A DNA stretch of 64,000 nt from Enterobacter hormaechei subsp. xiangfangensis (GCF_001729785.1 NZ_CP017183.1:4216001-4280000), one strand, 5' to 3'; positions 48,570 to 61,028 are shown, counted from the first letter of the stretch. Notes: generated by a model from the sequence alone, not told the origin. Translations and numbers: made by a program.

Positions 48570-50189
48570 ATGCGTGTTAATGGTTTAACCCCGCAAGATC
48601 TCAAGGCTTATGGTATTCACGACGTCCAGGAAGTGGTCTACAACCCCGATTACGATACGCTGTATCAGGAAGAGCTCAATCCGGCACTGGAAGGATACGA
48701 GCGTGGTGTGTTGACGAACCTGGGTGCTATCGCCGTCGATACGGGTATTTTTACCGGTCGTTCGCCGAAAGATAAGTATATCGTCCGAGACGACACCACC
48801 CGCGATACGCTGTGGTGGGCTGATAAGGGCAAAGGGAAGAACGATAACAAACCGCTCTCCCCGGAAACCTGGCAGCATCTGAAAGGACTTGTCACCCATC
48901 AGCTTTCCGGCAAGCGTCTGTTTATTATTGATGCGTTCTGCGGCGCTAACGCCGACACCCGTCTCTCCGTACGATTTATCACCGAAGTGGCCTGGCAGGC
49001 GCATTTTGTGAAGAACATGTTCATTCGTCCAACTGATGAAGAACTGCAAGACTTCACCCCTGACTTTATCGTGATGAACGGCGCGAAATGCACCAACCCG
49101 CAGTGGAAAGAGCAGGGTCTGAACTCCGAAAACTTTATCGCCTTCAACCTGACCGAGCGTATCCAGCTGATAGGCGGTACCTGGTACGGCGGCGAAATGA
49201 AGAAAGGGATGTTCTCGGTCATGAACTACCTGCTGCCGTTGCGCGGTATCGCCTCCATGCACTGCTCGGCGAACGTCGGGGAAAAAGGCGATGTAGCAGT
49301 GTTCTTCGGCCTTTCCGGCACCGGTAAAACAACGCTGTCCACCGATCCAAAACGTCGTCTGATTGGCGATGATGAACACGGCTGGGATGATGACGGCGTG
49401 TTTAACTTTGAAGGCGGCTGCTACGCGAAGACCATTCGCCTGTCGGAAGAGGCAGAGCCGGATATCTACCACGCGATTCGCCGCGATGCGCTGCTGGAAA
49501 ACGTCACCGTGCGTGCCGATGGCTCTATCGACTTCGACGATGCGTCTAAAACCGAAAACACCCGCGTCTCTTACCCGATCTACCACATCGAGAACATCGT
49601 CAAGCCGGTATCGAAGGCGGGTCACGCCACGAAGGTGATTTTCCTGACCGCAGATGCATTCGGCGTGCTGCCACCGGTTTCCCGCCTGACCGCCAGCCAG
49701 ACGCAGTACCATTTCCTCTCCGGCTTTACCGCTAAACTGGCGGGTACCGAGCGCGGTGTGACCGAGCCAACCCCAACCTTCTCCGCCTGCTTCGGCGCGG
49801 CGTTCCTGTCGCTGCACCCAACGCAGTACGCGGAAGTGCTGGTGAAACGCATGCAGGCATCCGGCGCCCAGGCATACCTGGTAAACACCGGCTGGAACGG
49901 TACGGGCAAACGTATCTCCATCAAAGATACACGCGCCATCATCGACGCGATTCTGGATGGTTCGCTGGATAACGCCGAGACCTTTACGCTGCCGATGTTC
50001 GATCTGGCGATCCCAACAGCGCTGCCGGGCGTGGATACGCGTATCCTGGATCCGCGTAACACCTACGGTTCACCGGAACAGTGGCGTGAGAAGGCTGAAT
50101 CGCTGGCGAAACTGTTTATCGAAAACTTCGAGAAGTATACCGACACCCCGGCGGGTGCTGCGCTGGTGAGTGCGGGACCGAAGCTGTAG
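48570..50189 (+). CDS. pckA: PckA, phosphoenolpyruvate carboxykinase (ATP)
   Basis: This 539-residue enzyme of gluconeogenesis converts oxaloacetate and ATP to phosphoenolpyruvate, CO2 and ADP. The kinase-1a P-loop is [11 protein letters not shown] (near residue 248), and metal and substrate residues lie in [20 protein letters not shown] and [15 protein letters not shown]. The length is one residue shorter than recalled for E. coli. AAGGAG precedes the ATG. A strong terminator follows the stop. Confidence 0.97.
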   Translation: MRVNGLTPQDLKAYGIHDVQEVVYNPDYDTLYQEELNPALEGYERGVLTNLGAIAVDTGIFTGRSPKDKYIVRDDTTRDTLWWADKGKGKNDNKPLSPETWQHLKGLVTHQLSGKRLFIIDAFCGANADTRLSVRFITEVAWQAHFVKNMFIRPTDEELQDFTPDFIVMNGAKCTNPQWKEQGLNSENFIAFNLTERIQLIGGTWYGGEMKKGMFSVMNYLLPLRGIASMHCSANVGEKGDVAVFFGLSGTGKTTLSTDPKRRLIGDDEHGWDDDGVFNFEGGCYAKTIRLSEEAEPDIYHAIRRDALLENVTVRADGSIDFDDASKTENTRVSYPIYHIENIVKPVSKAGHATKVIFLTADAFGVLPPVSRLTASQTQYHFLSGFTAKLAGTERGVTEPTPTFSACFGAAFLSLHPTQYAEVLVKRMQASGAQAYLVNTGWNGTGKRISIKDTRAIIDAILDGSLDNAETFTLPMFDLAIPTALPGVDTRILDPRNTYGSPEQWREKAESLAKLFIENFEKYTDTPAGAALVSAGPKL

Positions 50190-50197
50190 GTAAAAGC

Positions 50198-50225
50198 AAA
50201 AAGGCAACGAAAGTTGCCTTTTTTA
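50198..50225 (+). terminator. Intrinsic terminator after pckA
   Basis: AAAAAGGCAAC and GTTGCCTTTTTT pair perfectly around GAAA and end in a T run. The A-rich left arm could also let it act on envZ from the other strand. Confidence 0.93.
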
Positions 50226-50234
50226 ATGTTTTTT

Positions 50235-50269
50235 CCCTCTCCCCGTGGGAGAGGGCCGGGGTGAGGGCA
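50235..50269. repeat. GC-rich hairpin repeat, copy 2 (pckA/envZ junction)
   Basis: CCCTCTCCC and GGGAGAGGG arms with a CGT loop are followed by CCGGGGTGAGGGCATCA. It has the same family layout as copies at 15324 and 62393. It lies between convergent pckA and envZ, just after the pckA terminator. Confidence 0.8.
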
Positions 50270-50286
50270 TCAGGCCCCACCCTTTT

Positions 50287-52349
<2,063 letters not shown>

Positions 52350-52577
52350 TGTGTGTACTCCCAAAGGTTCGGATAAGCCTGGAACAGCGTATTCTAAAAA
52401 AGTGCACGGGTTCGACCAGCAAATTCTGGTATAAATTCTAGACGAAATTGTTACAAAGCATATTTAACAGCAGCTTATCTGTTCATTTCATCACATAAAT
52501 CATTATTAATCTTGTCTGTTACACTGTGCGCTACGTATTGTGCGCAAAGACAGTTAACCGGCATTAAAGGCTGCACC

Positions 52578-53051
52578 ATGAAAACGCCTCTGATCACCCG
52601 CGAAGGGTACGAGAAACTCAAAAAAGAGATGGATTACCTGTGGCGCGAAGAGCGTCCGGAAGTGACCAAAAAAGTCACCTGGGCCGCAAGTCTGGGCGAC
52701 CGCAGCGAGAATGCGGACTATCAGTACAATAAAAAGCGACTGCGCGAAATCGATCGCCGGGTACGCTACCTGACGAAGTGTCTCGAGAATCTCAAAATTG
52801 TCGATTACTCCCCGCAGCAGGAAGGTAAAGTGTTCTTCGGCGCGTGGGTCGAAATTGAAAACGACAACGGCGATACCCTGCGTTTTCGTATCGTCGGCTA
52901 TGATGAAATTTTCGGTCGTAAGGATTACATTTCTATCGATTCACCCATGGCCCGCGCCCTGCTGAAAAAAGAGGTGGGCGATTTAGCCGTTGTCCAGACG
53001 CCCGCAGGTGAAGCAAGCTGGTACGTCAACGAAATCGTGTATGTTAAATAG
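52578..53051 (+). CDS. greB: GreB, transcript cleavage factor
   Basis: This 157-residue factor rescues backtracked RNA polymerase by stimulating cleavage of the RNA 3' end. An N-terminal coiled coil (residues ~1-75) carries the acidic tip in GDRSENADYQYNKKRL, the Asp/Glu pair that reaches the polymerase active site, and a C-terminal FKBP-like domain follows. The start MKTPLITREGYEKL at 52578 matches the family; the frame is open 22 codons upstream without support. Confidence 0.96.
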   Translation: MKTPLITREGYEKLKKEMDYLWREERPEVTKKVTWAASLGDRSENADYQYNKKRLREIDRRVRYLTKCLENLKIVDYSPQQEGKVFFGAWVEIENDNGDTLRFRIVGYDEIFGRKDYISIDSPMARALLKKEVGDLAVVQTPAGEASWYVNEIVYVK

Positions 53052-53138
53052 TCCGAGAGCGCCCTCCCCGGCTGGCATTTTTTGGTGTCAGCCCGTATAA
53101 CTATCCCCCTGATTTTCGATCCACAAGATGAACTGACC

Positions 53139-55469
53139 ATGATGAAAGAGTCGCTCTGCCGCATTATTGCGGGTGAACTTCAGGCCAGAGCCGAACAGGT
53201 AGAAGCTGCCGTTCGCCTGCTTGATGAAGGGAACACCGTGCCGTTTATTGCACGTTATCGTAAGGAAGTCACCGGCGGTCTGGATGACACGCAGCTGCGA
53301 AACCTGGAGACCCGTCTGGGCTATCTGCGCGAGCTGGAAGACCGACGTCAGGCGATCCTCAAATCTATCGGCGAGCAGGGCAAGCTGACCAGTGACCTGG
53401 AAAAAGCCATTAACGGTACCCTGAGTAAAACCGAACTCGAAGACCTCTATCTGCCGTACAAACCGAAGCGCCGCACGCGCGGGCAGATTGCGATCGAAGC
53501 CGGCCTTGAGCCACTGGCCGATCTGCTGTGGAACGAGCCGTCTCACGATCCGGAAACCGAAGCCGCCAAGTTTATCGACGCCGATAAAAGCGTAGCAGAC
53601 ACCAAAGCCGCGCTGGACGGTGCTCGCTATATTCTGATGGAGCGCTTCGCCGAAGACGCGGCGCTGCTGGCCAAAGTGCGTGATTACCTGTGGAAGAACG
53701 CGCATATCGTCTCCACCGTGGTGTCCGGCAAAGAGGAAGAAGGCGCGAAATTCCGCGACTATTTCGATCACCACGAACCCATTTCTACCGCGCCGTCTCA
53801 CCGCGCGCTGGCGATGTTCCGCGGCCGTAACGAAGGCGTGCTGCAACTCTCCCTGAATGCCGATCCGCAGTTTGACGAGCCGCCAAAAGAGAGCCACTGC
53901 GAGCAGATCATTATGGATCATCTGGGCCTGCGCCTGAACAACGCCCCGGCGGACAGCTGGCGCAAAGGCGTGGTGAGCTGGACCTGGCGCATCAAGGTGC
54001 TGATGCACCTCGAAACCGAGCTGATGGGCACCGTGCGCGAGCGCGCCGAAGACGAAGCGATCAACGTCTTCGCCCGTAACCTGCACGACCTGCTGATGGC
54101 TGCGCCAGCTGGCCTGCGCGCCACCATGGGTCTCGATCCGGGTCTGCGTACCGGCGTGAAGGTGGCCGTGGTTGACGGCACCGGCAAGCTCGTTGCCACC
54201 GACACCATTTACCCGCACACCGGTCAGGCAGCGAAAGCGGCTGTCGTCGTCGCCGCGCTGTGCGAGAAGTACAACGTTGAGCTGGTTGCCATCGGTAACG
54301 GTACGGCGTCCCGCGAAACCGAACGTTTCTATCTCGACGTGCAGAAGCAGTTCCCGAAAGTGACGGCGCAGAAAGTGATCGTCAGCGAAGCGGGGGCATC
54401 AGTCTACTCCGCCTCTGAGCTGGCAGCGCAGGAGTTCCCGGATCTGGACGTTTCCCTGCGCGGCGCGGTCTCTATCGCCCGTCGTTTGCAGGATCCGCTG
54501 GCGGAGCTGGTGAAGATCGACCCGAAATCCATCGGTGTGGGCCAGTATCAGCACGACGTGAGCCAGACGCAGCTGGCGCGCAAGCTGGATGCGGTAGTGG
54601 AAGACTGTGTTAACGCCGTCGGCGTGGACCTGAACACCGCTTCCGTTCCCCTGCTGACCCGCGTGGCGGGCCTGACCCGTATGATGGCACAGAATATCGT
54701 CGCCTGGCGTGATGAGAACGGTCAGTTCCAGAACCGCCAGCAGCTGCTGAAGGTGAGCCGTCTGGGGCCGAAAGCATTTGAGCAGTGCGCGGGCTTCCTG
54801 CGCATCAACCACGGCGATAACCCGCTGGATGCCTCTACCGTTCACCCGGAAGCGTACCCTGTTGTTGAGCGCATCCTGGCCGCGACTCAGCAGGCGCTTA
54901 AAGACCTGATGGGCGACAGCAGCGCGCTGCGTAACCTGAAAGCGGTGGATTTCACCGACGAACAGTTCGGTGTGCCGACGGTCACTGACATCATCAAAGA
55001 GCTGGAAAAACCGGGCCGCGATCCGCGTCCTGAGTTTAAAACCGCGACCTTTGCTGACGGCGTGGAAACCATGAACGACCTGCTGCCGGGCATGGTGCTG
55101 GAGGGGGCGGTAACCAACGTCACCAACTTTGGCGCGTTTGTGGATATCGGCGTGCATCAGGACGGTCTGGTGCATATCTCTTCCCTCGCCGACAAGTTCG
55201 TTGAAGATCCGCACACCGTGGTCAAAGCGGGCGACATCGTGAAGGTGAAAGTGCTGGAAGTGGATCTCCAGCGCAAGCGTATTGCCCTGACCATGCGTCT
55301 GGACGAGCAGCCGGGCGACACTAACGCGCGCCGTGGCGGTAATGGCGGTGGCCGTGAACAGCAGCGTCCGGCAGCGAAAGCCGCGAAGCCACGCGGACGT
55401 GACGCACAGCCAGCAGGCAACAGCGCGATGATGGATGCGCTGGCAGCGGCGATGGGTAAGAAACGCTAA
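53139..55469 (+). CDS. yhgF: YhgF (Tex-like), S1-domain nucleic-acid-binding protein
   Basis: This 776-residue cytoplasmic protein of the Tex/Spt6 core family has an N-terminal helical region, a YqgF/RNase H-like domain (~330-430, with [16 protein letters not shown]), helix-hairpin-helix repeats (~490-560) and a C-terminal S1 RNA-binding domain (~650-720, with [20 protein letters not shown]). The tail is rich in Arg, Gly and Ala. Tex proteins bind nucleic acids and are linked to transcription and translation quality. The tandem ATG at 53139 was chosen by homology. Confidence 0.95.
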   Translation: MMKESLCRIIAGELQARAEQVEAAVRLLDEGNTVPFIARYRKEVTGGLDDTQLRNLETRLGYLRELEDRRQAILKSIGEQGKLTSDLEKAINGTLSKTELEDLYLPYKPKRRTRGQIAIEAGLEPLADLLWNEPSHDPETEAAKFIDADKSVADTKAALDGARYILMERFAEDAALLAKVRDYLWKNAHIVSTVVSGKEEEGAKFRDYFDHHEPISTAPSHRALAMFRGRNEGVLQLSLNADPQFDEPPKESHCEQIIMDHLGLRLNNAPADSWRKGVVSWTWRIKVLMHLETELMGTVRERAEDEAINVFARNLHDLLMAAPAGLRATMGLDPGLRTGVKVAVVDGTGKLVATDTIYPHTGQAAKAAVVVAALCEKYNVELVAIGNGTASRETERFYLDVQKQFPKVTAQKVIVSEAGASVYSASELAAQEFPDLDVSLRGAVSIARRLQDPLAELVKIDPKSIGVGQYQHDVSQTQLARKLDAVVEDCVNAVGVDLNTASVPLLTRVAGLTRMMAQNIVAWRDENGQFQNRQQLLKVSRLGPKAFEQCAGFLRINHGDNPLDASTVHPEAYPVVERILAATQQALKDLMGDSSALRNLKAVDFTDEQFGVPTVTDIIKELEKPGRDPRPEFKTATFADGVETMNDLLPGMVLEGAVTNVTNFGAFVDIGVHQDGLVHISSLADKFVEDPHTVVKAGDIVKVKVLEVDLQRKRIALTMRLDEQPGDTNARRGGNGGGREQQRPAAKAAKPRGRDAQPAGNSAMMDALAAAMGKKR

Positions 55470-55479
55470 TGCTGTAAAT

Positions 55480-55545
55480 GCCCGGTGGCGCGACGCTTAC
55501 CGGGCCTACGGTTTTGTAGGCCGGGCAAACGCAGTGCCGCCCGGC
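55480..55545. repeat. Pair of opposed REP units (BIME) after yhgF
   Basis: One unit runs from GCCCGGTGGC at 55480 to ACCGGGCC, and an inverted unit (GCCGGGCAAAC... to CCGCCCGGC) ends at 55545, joined by TACGGTTTTGTAG. It lies in the yhgF-feoA gap, away from the feo operators. Confidence 0.85.
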
Positions 55546-55656
55546 AAGCAGGCCGCAGGGAATTAAAATAAATAAGTTGTATCCATATTTAAACCACGAA
55601 TTATCACCTCATTAACAAATAGCCTTCTTTTTATTTTCACCTCAATTTCGCAAATA

Positions 55657-55670
55657 TTGAGCAAGGTCAA
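55657..55670. promoter_or_regulatory. FNR box upstream of feoA
   Basis: TTGAGCAAGGTCAA matches TTGAT-N4-ATCAA at eight of ten fixed bases. It lies 119 bp upstream of the feoA start and ~70 bp upstream of a Fur-like box. This fits the known anaerobic activation of feo by FNR in E. coli. Confidence 0.75.
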
Positions 55671-55727
55671 GCAGACCGCAAATTAATACGATTAACAACA
55701 TCCCGTCACATTTTTATTATTGCTGAT

Positions 55728-55746
55728 AAAAACTATTCTCATTATC
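55728..55746. promoter_or_regulatory. Fur box upstream of feoA
   Basis: The 19-bp site ending TCTCATTATC matches the Fur consensus at 13 of 19 positions, with the right half intact. It lies 43-61 bp upstream of the feoA start, where bound Fe-Fur would block transcription. Confidence 0.7.
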
Positions 55747-55788
55747 ATCGCAGTGTAGATTATTTAACCTCTCGTGGAATCAGGCGCT

Positions 55789-56016
55789 ATGCAATTCACT
55801 CCAGACAGTGCGTGGAAAATTATCGGTTTTACCCGTGAGATAAGCCCGGCCTATCGGCAGAAGCTGCTGTCCCTGGGCATGCTACCCGGCTCATCGTTCC
55901 AGGTGGTGCGCGTTGCGCCGTTGGGCGATCCTGTTCATATCGAAACCCGACGCGTTAATCTGGTTCTGCGTAAAAAAGACCTCGCATTAATTGAAGTTGA
56001 ATCTTTATCCCGTTAA
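55789..56016 (+). CDS. feoA: FeoA, ferrous iron transport SH3-like protein
   Basis: This 75-residue cytoplasmic protein has an SH3-like fold and the conserved [20 protein letters not shown] segment. It supports FeoB-mediated Fe(II) uptake by an unclear mechanism. The start MQFTPDSAW at 55789 matches the E. coli length; the frame is open five codons further upstream. feoB follows 30 bp later, in the operon feoABC. Confidence 0.95.
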   Translation: MQFTPDSAWKIIGFTREISPAYRQKLLSLGMLPGSSFQVVRVAPLGDPVHIETRRVNLVLRKKDLALIEVESLSR

Positions 56017-56046
56017 CAAGCCAGCGGTTTCAGTGAGTCTATTACA

Positions 56047-58365
56047 ATGAAAAAATTAACTATTGGCTTAATTGGCAATCCTAATTCCGGCAAGACAACC
56101 TTATTTAATCAGTTAACCGGCGCACGCCAGCGTGTGGGAAATTGGGCAGGCGTGACGGTGGAACGCAAAGAGGGCCAGTTCACTACAACAGATAATCAGG
56201 TCACGCTGGTTGATTTACCGGGGACCTATTCACTCACCACGATTTCATCCCAGACCTCACTCGATGAGCAAATTGCCTGCCACTATATTCTGAGCGGCGA
56301 CGCGGATCTGCTCATCAATGTGGTGGATGCCTCCAATCTCGAACGAAATCTGTACCTCACGCTACAGCTGCTGGAGCTGGGTATTCCCTGCATCGTAGCG
56401 CTTAACATGCTCGACATCGCCGAGAAGCAAAAGCTGCGCATCGACGTCGACGCCCTCTCCGCCCGTCTGGGCTGCCCGGTGGTTCCGCTGGTTTCTACCC
56501 GCGCGCGCGGCATTGACGCCCTGAAGCTGGCGATTGACCGCCACACGGGCAATGCCGACGTCGAACTGGTCCACTACGCCCAGCCGCTGCTGCGCGAAGC
56601 CGGGCAACTGGCGCAGGAGATGGACAACAGCATGCCCGCCAGACAACGTCTGTGGCTTGGCCTGCAAATGCTGGAAGGCGATATCTACAGCCGCGCCTAC
56701 GCAGGCGATGCGGCTGATAAGCTGGGCGTCGCGCAGGCTCGCCTGAGCGACGAGCTGGACGATCCCGCTCTGCATATTGCGGATGCGCGCTATCAGGCTA
56801 TCGCCGCTATCTGTGACGTGGTCAGCAATGCATTAACCGCTGAACCCAGCCGCTTCACCGCCGCCGTGGATAAGATTGTGCTCAACCGCTTCCTCGGTTT
56901 GCCGATCTTTTTACTGGTGATGTACGTGATGTTCCTGCTCGCCATTAACATCGGCGGTGCATTACAACCTATCTTTGATGGCGGCTCTGTCGCTATCTTC
57001 GTGCACGGTATTCAGTGGCTGGGCTACACCCTCCACTTCCCGGAATGGTTGACCATCTTCCTTGCGCAGGGGATCGGCGGCGGGATTAATACCGTCCTGC
57101 CACTAGTACCGCAGATCGGCATGATGTACCTGTTCCTCTCCTTCCTTGAGGATTCCGGCTACATGGCGCGCGCGGCCTTCGTAATGGACCGCCTGATGCA
57201 GGCGCTGGGGCTGCCGGGCAAATCGTTCGTGCCGCTAATTGTCGGTTTTGGCTGTAACGTGCCGTCAGTCATGGGCGCGCGTACGCTGGATGCCCCGCGC
57301 GAACGCCTGATGACCATCATGATGGCGCCGTTCATGTCCTGCGGCGCGCGTCTGGCGATCTTCGCGGTCTTTGCCGCGGCGTTCTTTGGTCAGGAAGGGG
57401 CGCTGGCCGTCTTCTTCCTGTATGTGCTGGGTATCGTGATGGCTATTCTCACCGGCCTGATGCTGAAGCACACCATCATGCGTGGCGAAGCGTCGCCGTT
57501 CGTGATGGAACTGCCGGTTTATCACGTTCCGCATCTGAAAAGCCTGATTATTCAAACATGGCAGCGCCTGAAGGGCTTCGTTCTGCGCGCCGGTAAGGTG
57601 ATTGTGGTGGTCAGCATTTTCCTGAGCGCCCTGAACAGCTTCACCCTGAGCGGCCAGGCCGCGGACAACATTAATGACTCTGCCCTGGCCTCCGTCAGCC
57701 GGATCATTACGCCGGTCTTCAAACCGATTGGCGTTCAGGAAGACAACTGGCAGGCAACCGTGGGCCTGTTCACCGGCGCGATGGCAAAAGAGGTAGTTGT
57801 CGGCACCCTGAACACGCTTTACACCGCGGAAAACATCCAGGAAGAGGAGTTTAATCCGGCAGCGTTCAACCTCGGCGATGAACTGCTTGGCGCGGTGGAA
57901 GAGACCTGGCAGAGCCTCAAAGACACCTTCAGCCTGAGCGTACTGGCGAACCCGATTGAAGCCAGCAAAGGCGACGGCGAAATGGCGACCGGAGCAATGG
58001 GCGTGATGGGCCAGAAATTTGGCAGCGCGTCGGCGGCCTACAGCTACCTGATCTTCGTCCTGCTCTATATTCCATGCATCTCGGTCATGGGCGCCATTGC
58101 CCGTGAGTCCAGCCGCGGCTGGATGGGCTTCTCCATTCTGTGGGGGCTGAACATTGCCTACTCGCTGGCGACCGTGTTTTATCAGGCCGTCAATTACAGC
58201 CAGCATCCGCGCTACAGCCTGGTCTGTATCCTCGCGGTGATCCTGTTTAACGTAATGGTGATTGGCCTGCTGCGCCGGGCGCGTAGCCGCGTTGACGTTA
58301 ACCTGCTGGCAACGCGCAAAACCCCAACGACCTGCTGTAACAGCCCAGCAGGCGACTGTCACTGA
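56047..58365 (+). CDS. feoB: FeoB, ferrous iron transporter with G domain
   Basis: This 772-residue inner-membrane protein has an N-terminal GTPase domain with G1 [12 protein letters not shown]3 DLPGTYSL and G4 NMLD, then a helical GDI-like region and about 8-10 transmembrane helices. Two Gate motifs with cysteines are present ([16 protein letters not shown] and the later [10 protein letters not shown]). It imports Fe(II), mostly without oxygen. The C-terminus carries a Cys-containing tail (TCCNSP...CH). feoC starts 10 bp later. Confidence 0.97.
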   Translation: MKKLTIGLIGNPNSGKTTLFNQLTGARQRVGNWAGVTVERKEGQFTTTDNQVTLVDLPGTYSLTTISSQTSLDEQIACHYILSGDADLLINVVDASNLERNLYLTLQLLELGIPCIVALNMLDIAEKQKLRIDVDALSARLGCPVVPLVSTRARGIDALKLAIDRHTGNADVELVHYAQPLLREAGQLAQEMDNSMPARQRLWLGLQMLEGDIYSRAYAGDAADKLGVAQARLSDELDDPALHIADARYQAIAAICDVVSNALTAEPSRFTAAVDKIVLNRFLGLPIFLLVMYVMFLLAINIGGALQPIFDGGSVAIFVHGIQWLGYTLHFPEWLTIFLAQGIGGGINTVLPLVPQIGMMYLFLSFLEDSGYMARAAFVMDRLMQALGLPGKSFVPLIVGFGCNVPSVMGARTLDAPRERLMTIMMAPFMSCGARLAIFAVFAAAFFGQEGALAVFFLYVLGIVMAILTGLMLKHTIMRGEASPFVMELPVYHVPHLKSLIIQTWQRLKGFVLRAGKVIVVVSIFLSALNSFTLSGQAADNINDSALASVSRIITPVFKPIGVQEDNWQATVGLFTGAMAKEVVVGTLNTLYTAENIQEEEFNPAAFNLGDELLGAVEETWQSLKDTFSLSVLANPIEASKGDGEMATGAMGVMGQKFGSASAAYSYLIFVLLYIPCISVMGAIARESSRGWMGFSILWGLNIAYSLATVFYQAVNYSQHPRYSLVCILAVILFNVMVIGLLRRARSRVDVNLLATRKTPTTCCNSPAGDCH

Positions 58366-58375
58366 GGGGAAAAAG

Positions 58376-58612
58376 ATGGCATCGTTGATTCAGGTTCGTG
58401 ACTTACTGGCGTTACAGGGACGAATGGAGGCGAAGCAGCTCAGCCTCAGCCTGCATACGCCGCAGCCGATGATCGATGCCATGCTGGAAAGGCTGGAGGC
58501 GATGGGGAAAGCCGTGCGCATTCAGGAAGAGCCGGACGGTTGTCTGTCCGGCAGTTGTAAGAGTTGTCCTGAAGGCAAAGCCTGTCTCAGGGAGTGGTGG
58601 ACGCTTCGCTGA
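58376..58612 (+). CDS. feoC: FeoC, Fe-S winged-helix regulator/partner of FeoB
   Basis: This 78-residue protein has an N-terminal winged helix ([19 protein letters not shown]) and a C-terminal cysteine cluster C-x4-C-x2-C-x5-C (in [15 protein letters not shown]), which binds an oxygen-sensitive [4Fe-4S] cluster in Klebsiella FeoC. There it protects FeoB from proteolysis. The start at 58376 follows GGGGAAAA. Its 3' end overlaps the convergent bioH by 26 bp. Confidence 0.94.
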   Translation: MASLIQVRDLLALQGRMEAKQLSLSLHTPQPMIDAMLERLEAMGKAVRIQEEPDGCLSGSCKSCPEGKACLREWWTLR

Positions 58613-59369
58613 TAAAACCGGACAGCGCCGAACAAAACTCAGCAGGATGAGAGATGAACGGCGCATGTGCCGCTTTGGCAACCACCATTGATTTACTCTC
58701 CGGCCACAGCGCATCCAGCAGCGGAACCACCTTGCGCGGAACCAGTCCATCCAGATAGCCATAAATACGCAGATGCGGCACCGTTAACGACGCCAGCGGC
58801 TCGCGCAGATCGGCCGTTTTCAGGATCTCCAGTCCACCGTTCAGCACCTCAACCTCCGGCATCGGCAGAGAAAGCACCGTCTGCTTCAGCGTCCGTGCGT
58901 CCTGACGGGCGGTTTCTGTTCCCATGGTTTGTAGCGCCAGAAAACGCTCCACCGTCCGCTGGAAGTCTTCGCTCAGCTGATGCTGGAACCCGGCCAGCAC
59001 CTCGGGTTTAATGCCCGGCCACGCCTCGCGGGCGCTGAAACAGGGTGATGAGGCAACGGTGATCAGCGCCTGGACCCGCTCAGGATGGCGCAGCGCAATC
59101 TGGCTTACCACCAGCCCGCCCAGGCTCCAGCCGAGCCAGACGGCTTTTTGCGGCGCCGCTTCCAGAACCTGCTCCGCCATGTCGTCAAGCGTCATCGCGC
59201 CATAGCCGTGGCTACGGCCATAGCCCGGTAGATCCACCAGGTGTACCGTGAATTGCGAGGCCAGTTCCTCACTTATGCAACGCCACACTTCGGCGTTCAG
59301 TCCCCATCCGTGCAGCAGCACAAGATGACAATTTCCCGTCCCAACGGTCTGCCACCACAGCGTCTTCAT
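58587..59369 (-). CDS. bioH: BioH, pimeloyl-ACP methyl ester esterase
   Basis: This 260-residue alpha/beta hydrolase removes the methyl group from pimeloyl-ACP methyl ester, ending the BioC/BioH route to the biotin precursor. The nucleophile is Ser82 in LGWSLGGL; the triad Asp and His lie in GYLDGLVP and [10 protein letters not shown] near residues 207 and 235. It converges with feoC, overlapping by 26 bp, and is divergent from gntX. Confidence 0.96.
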   Translation of the reverse strand: MKTLWWQTVGTGNCHLVLLHGWGLNAEVWRCISEELASQFTVHLVDLPGYGRSHGYGAMTLDDMAEQVLEAAPQKAVWLGWSLGGLVVSQIALRHPERVQALITVASSPCFSAREAWPGIKPEVLAGFQHQLSEDFQRTVERFLALQTMGTETARQDARTLKQTVLSLPMPEVEVLNGGLEILKTADLREPLASLTVPHLRIYGYLDGLVPRKVVPLLDALWPESKSMVVAKAAHAPFISHPAEFCSALSGFISEASTTP

Positions 59370-59405
59370 CAGTTAACGTTCTCTTTTTTCACATGGAGGT
59401 TGCGT

Positions 59406-60086
59406 ATGCTAACAGTGCCCGGCTTGTGCTGGCTATGCCGAATGCCACTTGCGATGAGCGTGTGGGGCGTCTGTTCCGTTTGCACGCGAGCGCTGGGTTA
59501 CCTGAAGGGCTGTCCGCAATGCGGCTTGCCTGCCATCAGCCAGACGCTTCCCTGCGGCCGATGCCTGAAAAAAGCGCCGCCGTGGAGCGCGCTGGTGGCG
59601 GTGGATGATTATGTATTGCCGCTGAGTCGTCTGGTTCATCAGTTCAAATTTTCCAGCCAGATCGCGCTGGCGCAGCCGCTGGCACGCCTGTTATTACTGG
59701 CGGTATTGCAGGCGCGAAGAACGCGTGGGCTACCGCCGGTCGACACGCTCGTGAACGTGCCACTGTTTCAGCGCCGCCACTGGCGGCGGGGATACAATCA
59801 GAGCGACCTGCTGTGCCGTCCGCTCGCCCACTGGCTGGGTTGCCGGTACCCAGCCTCTGCGCTGAAACGTACTCATGCCACTGCCGTTCAGCACCGGCTC
59901 AACGCCCGGTCGCGCAAAAGGAACCTGAAAAACGCCTTTCGCCTTGAATTGCCGGTCAACGGCCTCCATATCGCGATTGTGGATGATGTCGTCACCACGG
60001 GCAGTACCGTGGCTGAACTTTCCCGACTGCTTTTGCAAAGCGGCGCCGCGTCAGTTCAGGTATGGTGTCTGTGCCGTACCTTGTAG
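59406..60086 (+). CDS. gntX: GntX (YhgH), ComF-family phosphoribosyltransferase-like protein
   Basis: This 226-residue protein has an N-terminal zinc-ribbon-like part with CxxC pairs (CWLC, CSVC, CPQC, CGRC in residues ~8-58) and a C-terminal phosphoribosyltransferase-like domain with the PRPP motif IAIVDDVVTTGSTV. It belongs to the ComF/GntX family, used in DNA uptake in naturally competent bacteria. In E. coli it has been tied to use of DNA as nutrient, so it may work with the hof genes. The start at 59406 avoids bioH. A GGAGG element lies 10 bp upstream. Confidence 0.93.
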   Translation: MLTVPGLCWLCRMPLAMSVWGVCSVCTRALGYLKGCPQCGLPAISQTLPCGRCLKKAPPWSALVAVDDYVLPLSRLVHQFKFSSQIALAQPLARLLLLAVLQARRTRGLPPVDTLVNVPLFQRRHWRRGYNQSDLLCRPLAHWLGCRYPASALKRTHATAVQHRLNARSRKRNLKNAFRLELPVNGLHIAIVDDVVTTGSTVAELSRLLLQSGAASVQVWCLCRTL

Positions 60087-60110
60087 CCCTTCTTCAATGG
60101 GCGTATGATT

Positions 60111-60135
60111 ATACCCAGGTAATTTAGTCAACTAT
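60111..60135. promoter_or_regulatory. IscR type 1-like site upstream of nfuA
   Basis: Read on the minus strand, these 25 bp open ATAGTTGACTAAATTA and end GGGTAT, agreeing with the IscR type 1 consensus at 22 of 25 positions. The site lies 13-37 bp upstream of the nfuA ATG, overlapping the promoter or early leader. It predicts repression of nfuA by [2Fe-2S]-IscR. Confidence 0.7.
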
Positions 60136-60147
60136 TAGGCCAAAGCT

Positions 60148-60723
60148 ATGATCCGTATTTCCGATTCTGCACAAGCGCACTTTGCCAAACTGCTGGCAAA
60201 TCAGGAAGAAGGGACGCAGATCCGCGTGTTTGTGATCAATCCAGGCACTCCGAATGCAGAATGTGGTGTCTCTTATTGTCCTCCGGATGCCGTGGAAGCA
60301 ACTGACACTGCCCTTAAATTTGAACAGCTCACCGCGTACGTTGATGAGCTGAGCGCGCCGTATCTTGAAGATGCGGAGATTGATTTCGTCACCGACCAGC
60401 TGGGTTCTCAGCTGACGCTGAAGGCGCCGAACGCGAAAATGCGTAAAGTCTCTGACGATGCCCCGCTGATGGAGCGTGTGGAATATCTGCTGCAATCGCA
60501 GATCAACCCGCAGCTGGCCGGCCACGGGGGACGTGTTTCCCTGATGGAAATCACCGAAGATGGTCTGGCGATCCTGCAATTCGGCGGCGGCTGTAACGGC
60601 TGCTCCATGGTCGATGTCACCCTGAAAGAAGGGATCGAGAAGCAGCTGTTGAACGAATTCCCGGAACTGAAAGGCGTGCGCGATCTGACTGAGCACCAGC
60701 GCGGCGAGCACTCCTACTACTGA
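60148..60723 (+). CDS. nfuA: NfuA, Fe-S cluster carrier protein
   Basis: This 191-residue protein has an N-terminal degenerate A-type (IscA-like) domain, residues ~1-100, and a C-terminal Nfu domain with the cluster-binding CxxC in [11 protein letters not shown] (Cys149 and Cys152). It delivers [4Fe-4S] clusters to targets such as aconitase and LipA under oxidative stress or iron limitation. Confidence 0.97.
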   Translation: MIRISDSAQAHFAKLLANQEEGTQIRVFVINPGTPNAECGVSYCPPDAVEATDTALKFEQLTAYVDELSAPYLEDAEIDFVTDQLGSQLTLKAPNAKMRKVSDDAPLMERVEYLLQSQINPQLAGHGGRVSLMEITEDGLAILQFGGGCNGCSMVDVTLKEGIEKQLLNEFPELKGVRDLTEHQRGEHSYY

Positions 60724-60742
60724 TTCAGTGCCCGTCTGTATT

Positions 60743-60768
60743 GCCCGGTGGCGCTGCGCTTACCGGGC
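60743..60768. repeat. REP-type palindromic element after nfuA
   Basis: GCCCGGTGGCGCTGCGCTTA followed by CCGGGC forms a single REP unit 20 bp after the nfuA stop, in the nfuA-gntT gap. It is nearly identical to the unit at 5872. Confidence 0.85.
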
Positions 60769-60853
60769 CTATATTTTCTTGCCTCCCCCTCTATATGTTG
60801 ACCTGCGTCTCATAATTCAAATTTTGCCTCCCTGGGTGATTCTCAATCACGTC

Positions 60854-60869
60854 ATGTTACCCGTATCAT
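60854..60869. promoter_or_regulatory. GntR operator-like site 1 upstream of gntT
   Basis: ATGTTACCCGTATCAT has the complete left half ATGTTACC of the GntR operator and 6 of 8 bases of the right half (GGTAACAT). It lies ~175 bp upstream of gntT. The surrounding 305-bp gap between nfuA and gntT contains no gene. Confidence 0.7.
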
Positions 60870-60993
60870 TCTCGTGGGCACTCAACACCCTTATAACAGC
60901 CGACTAAACTTAACGTTTTCGCAGGCATCAGTATGAGTGCCGTTAACACTCTGTTCCCAGTTGGGACAACCGGAATTTGTCGTTGAAACAATG

Positions 60994-61009
60994 ACGTTAC
61001 CCATAACAA
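60994..61009. promoter_or_regulatory. GntR operator-like site 2 upstream of gntT
   Basis: ACGTTACCCATAACAA agrees with the GntR palindrome at 12 of 16 positions and lies 20-35 bp before the gntT ATG. The start-to-start distance to site 1 is 140 bp, compatible with DNA looping by GntR as described for E. coli gntT. Confidence 0.65.
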
Positions 61010-61028
61010 TTCAAAGGCCAGGTCAATC

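Noticed and set aside
48585..49817. A 410-codon open frame antisense to pckA
   Set aside because: It is a shadow frame created by codon bias of pckA; no start signal or family resemblance.
60836..60850. GTGATT-CTC-AATCAC inverted repeat upstream of gntT, considered as a CRP site
   Set aside because: The half-sites are one base too far apart for CRP (seven instead of six between GTGA and TCAC).
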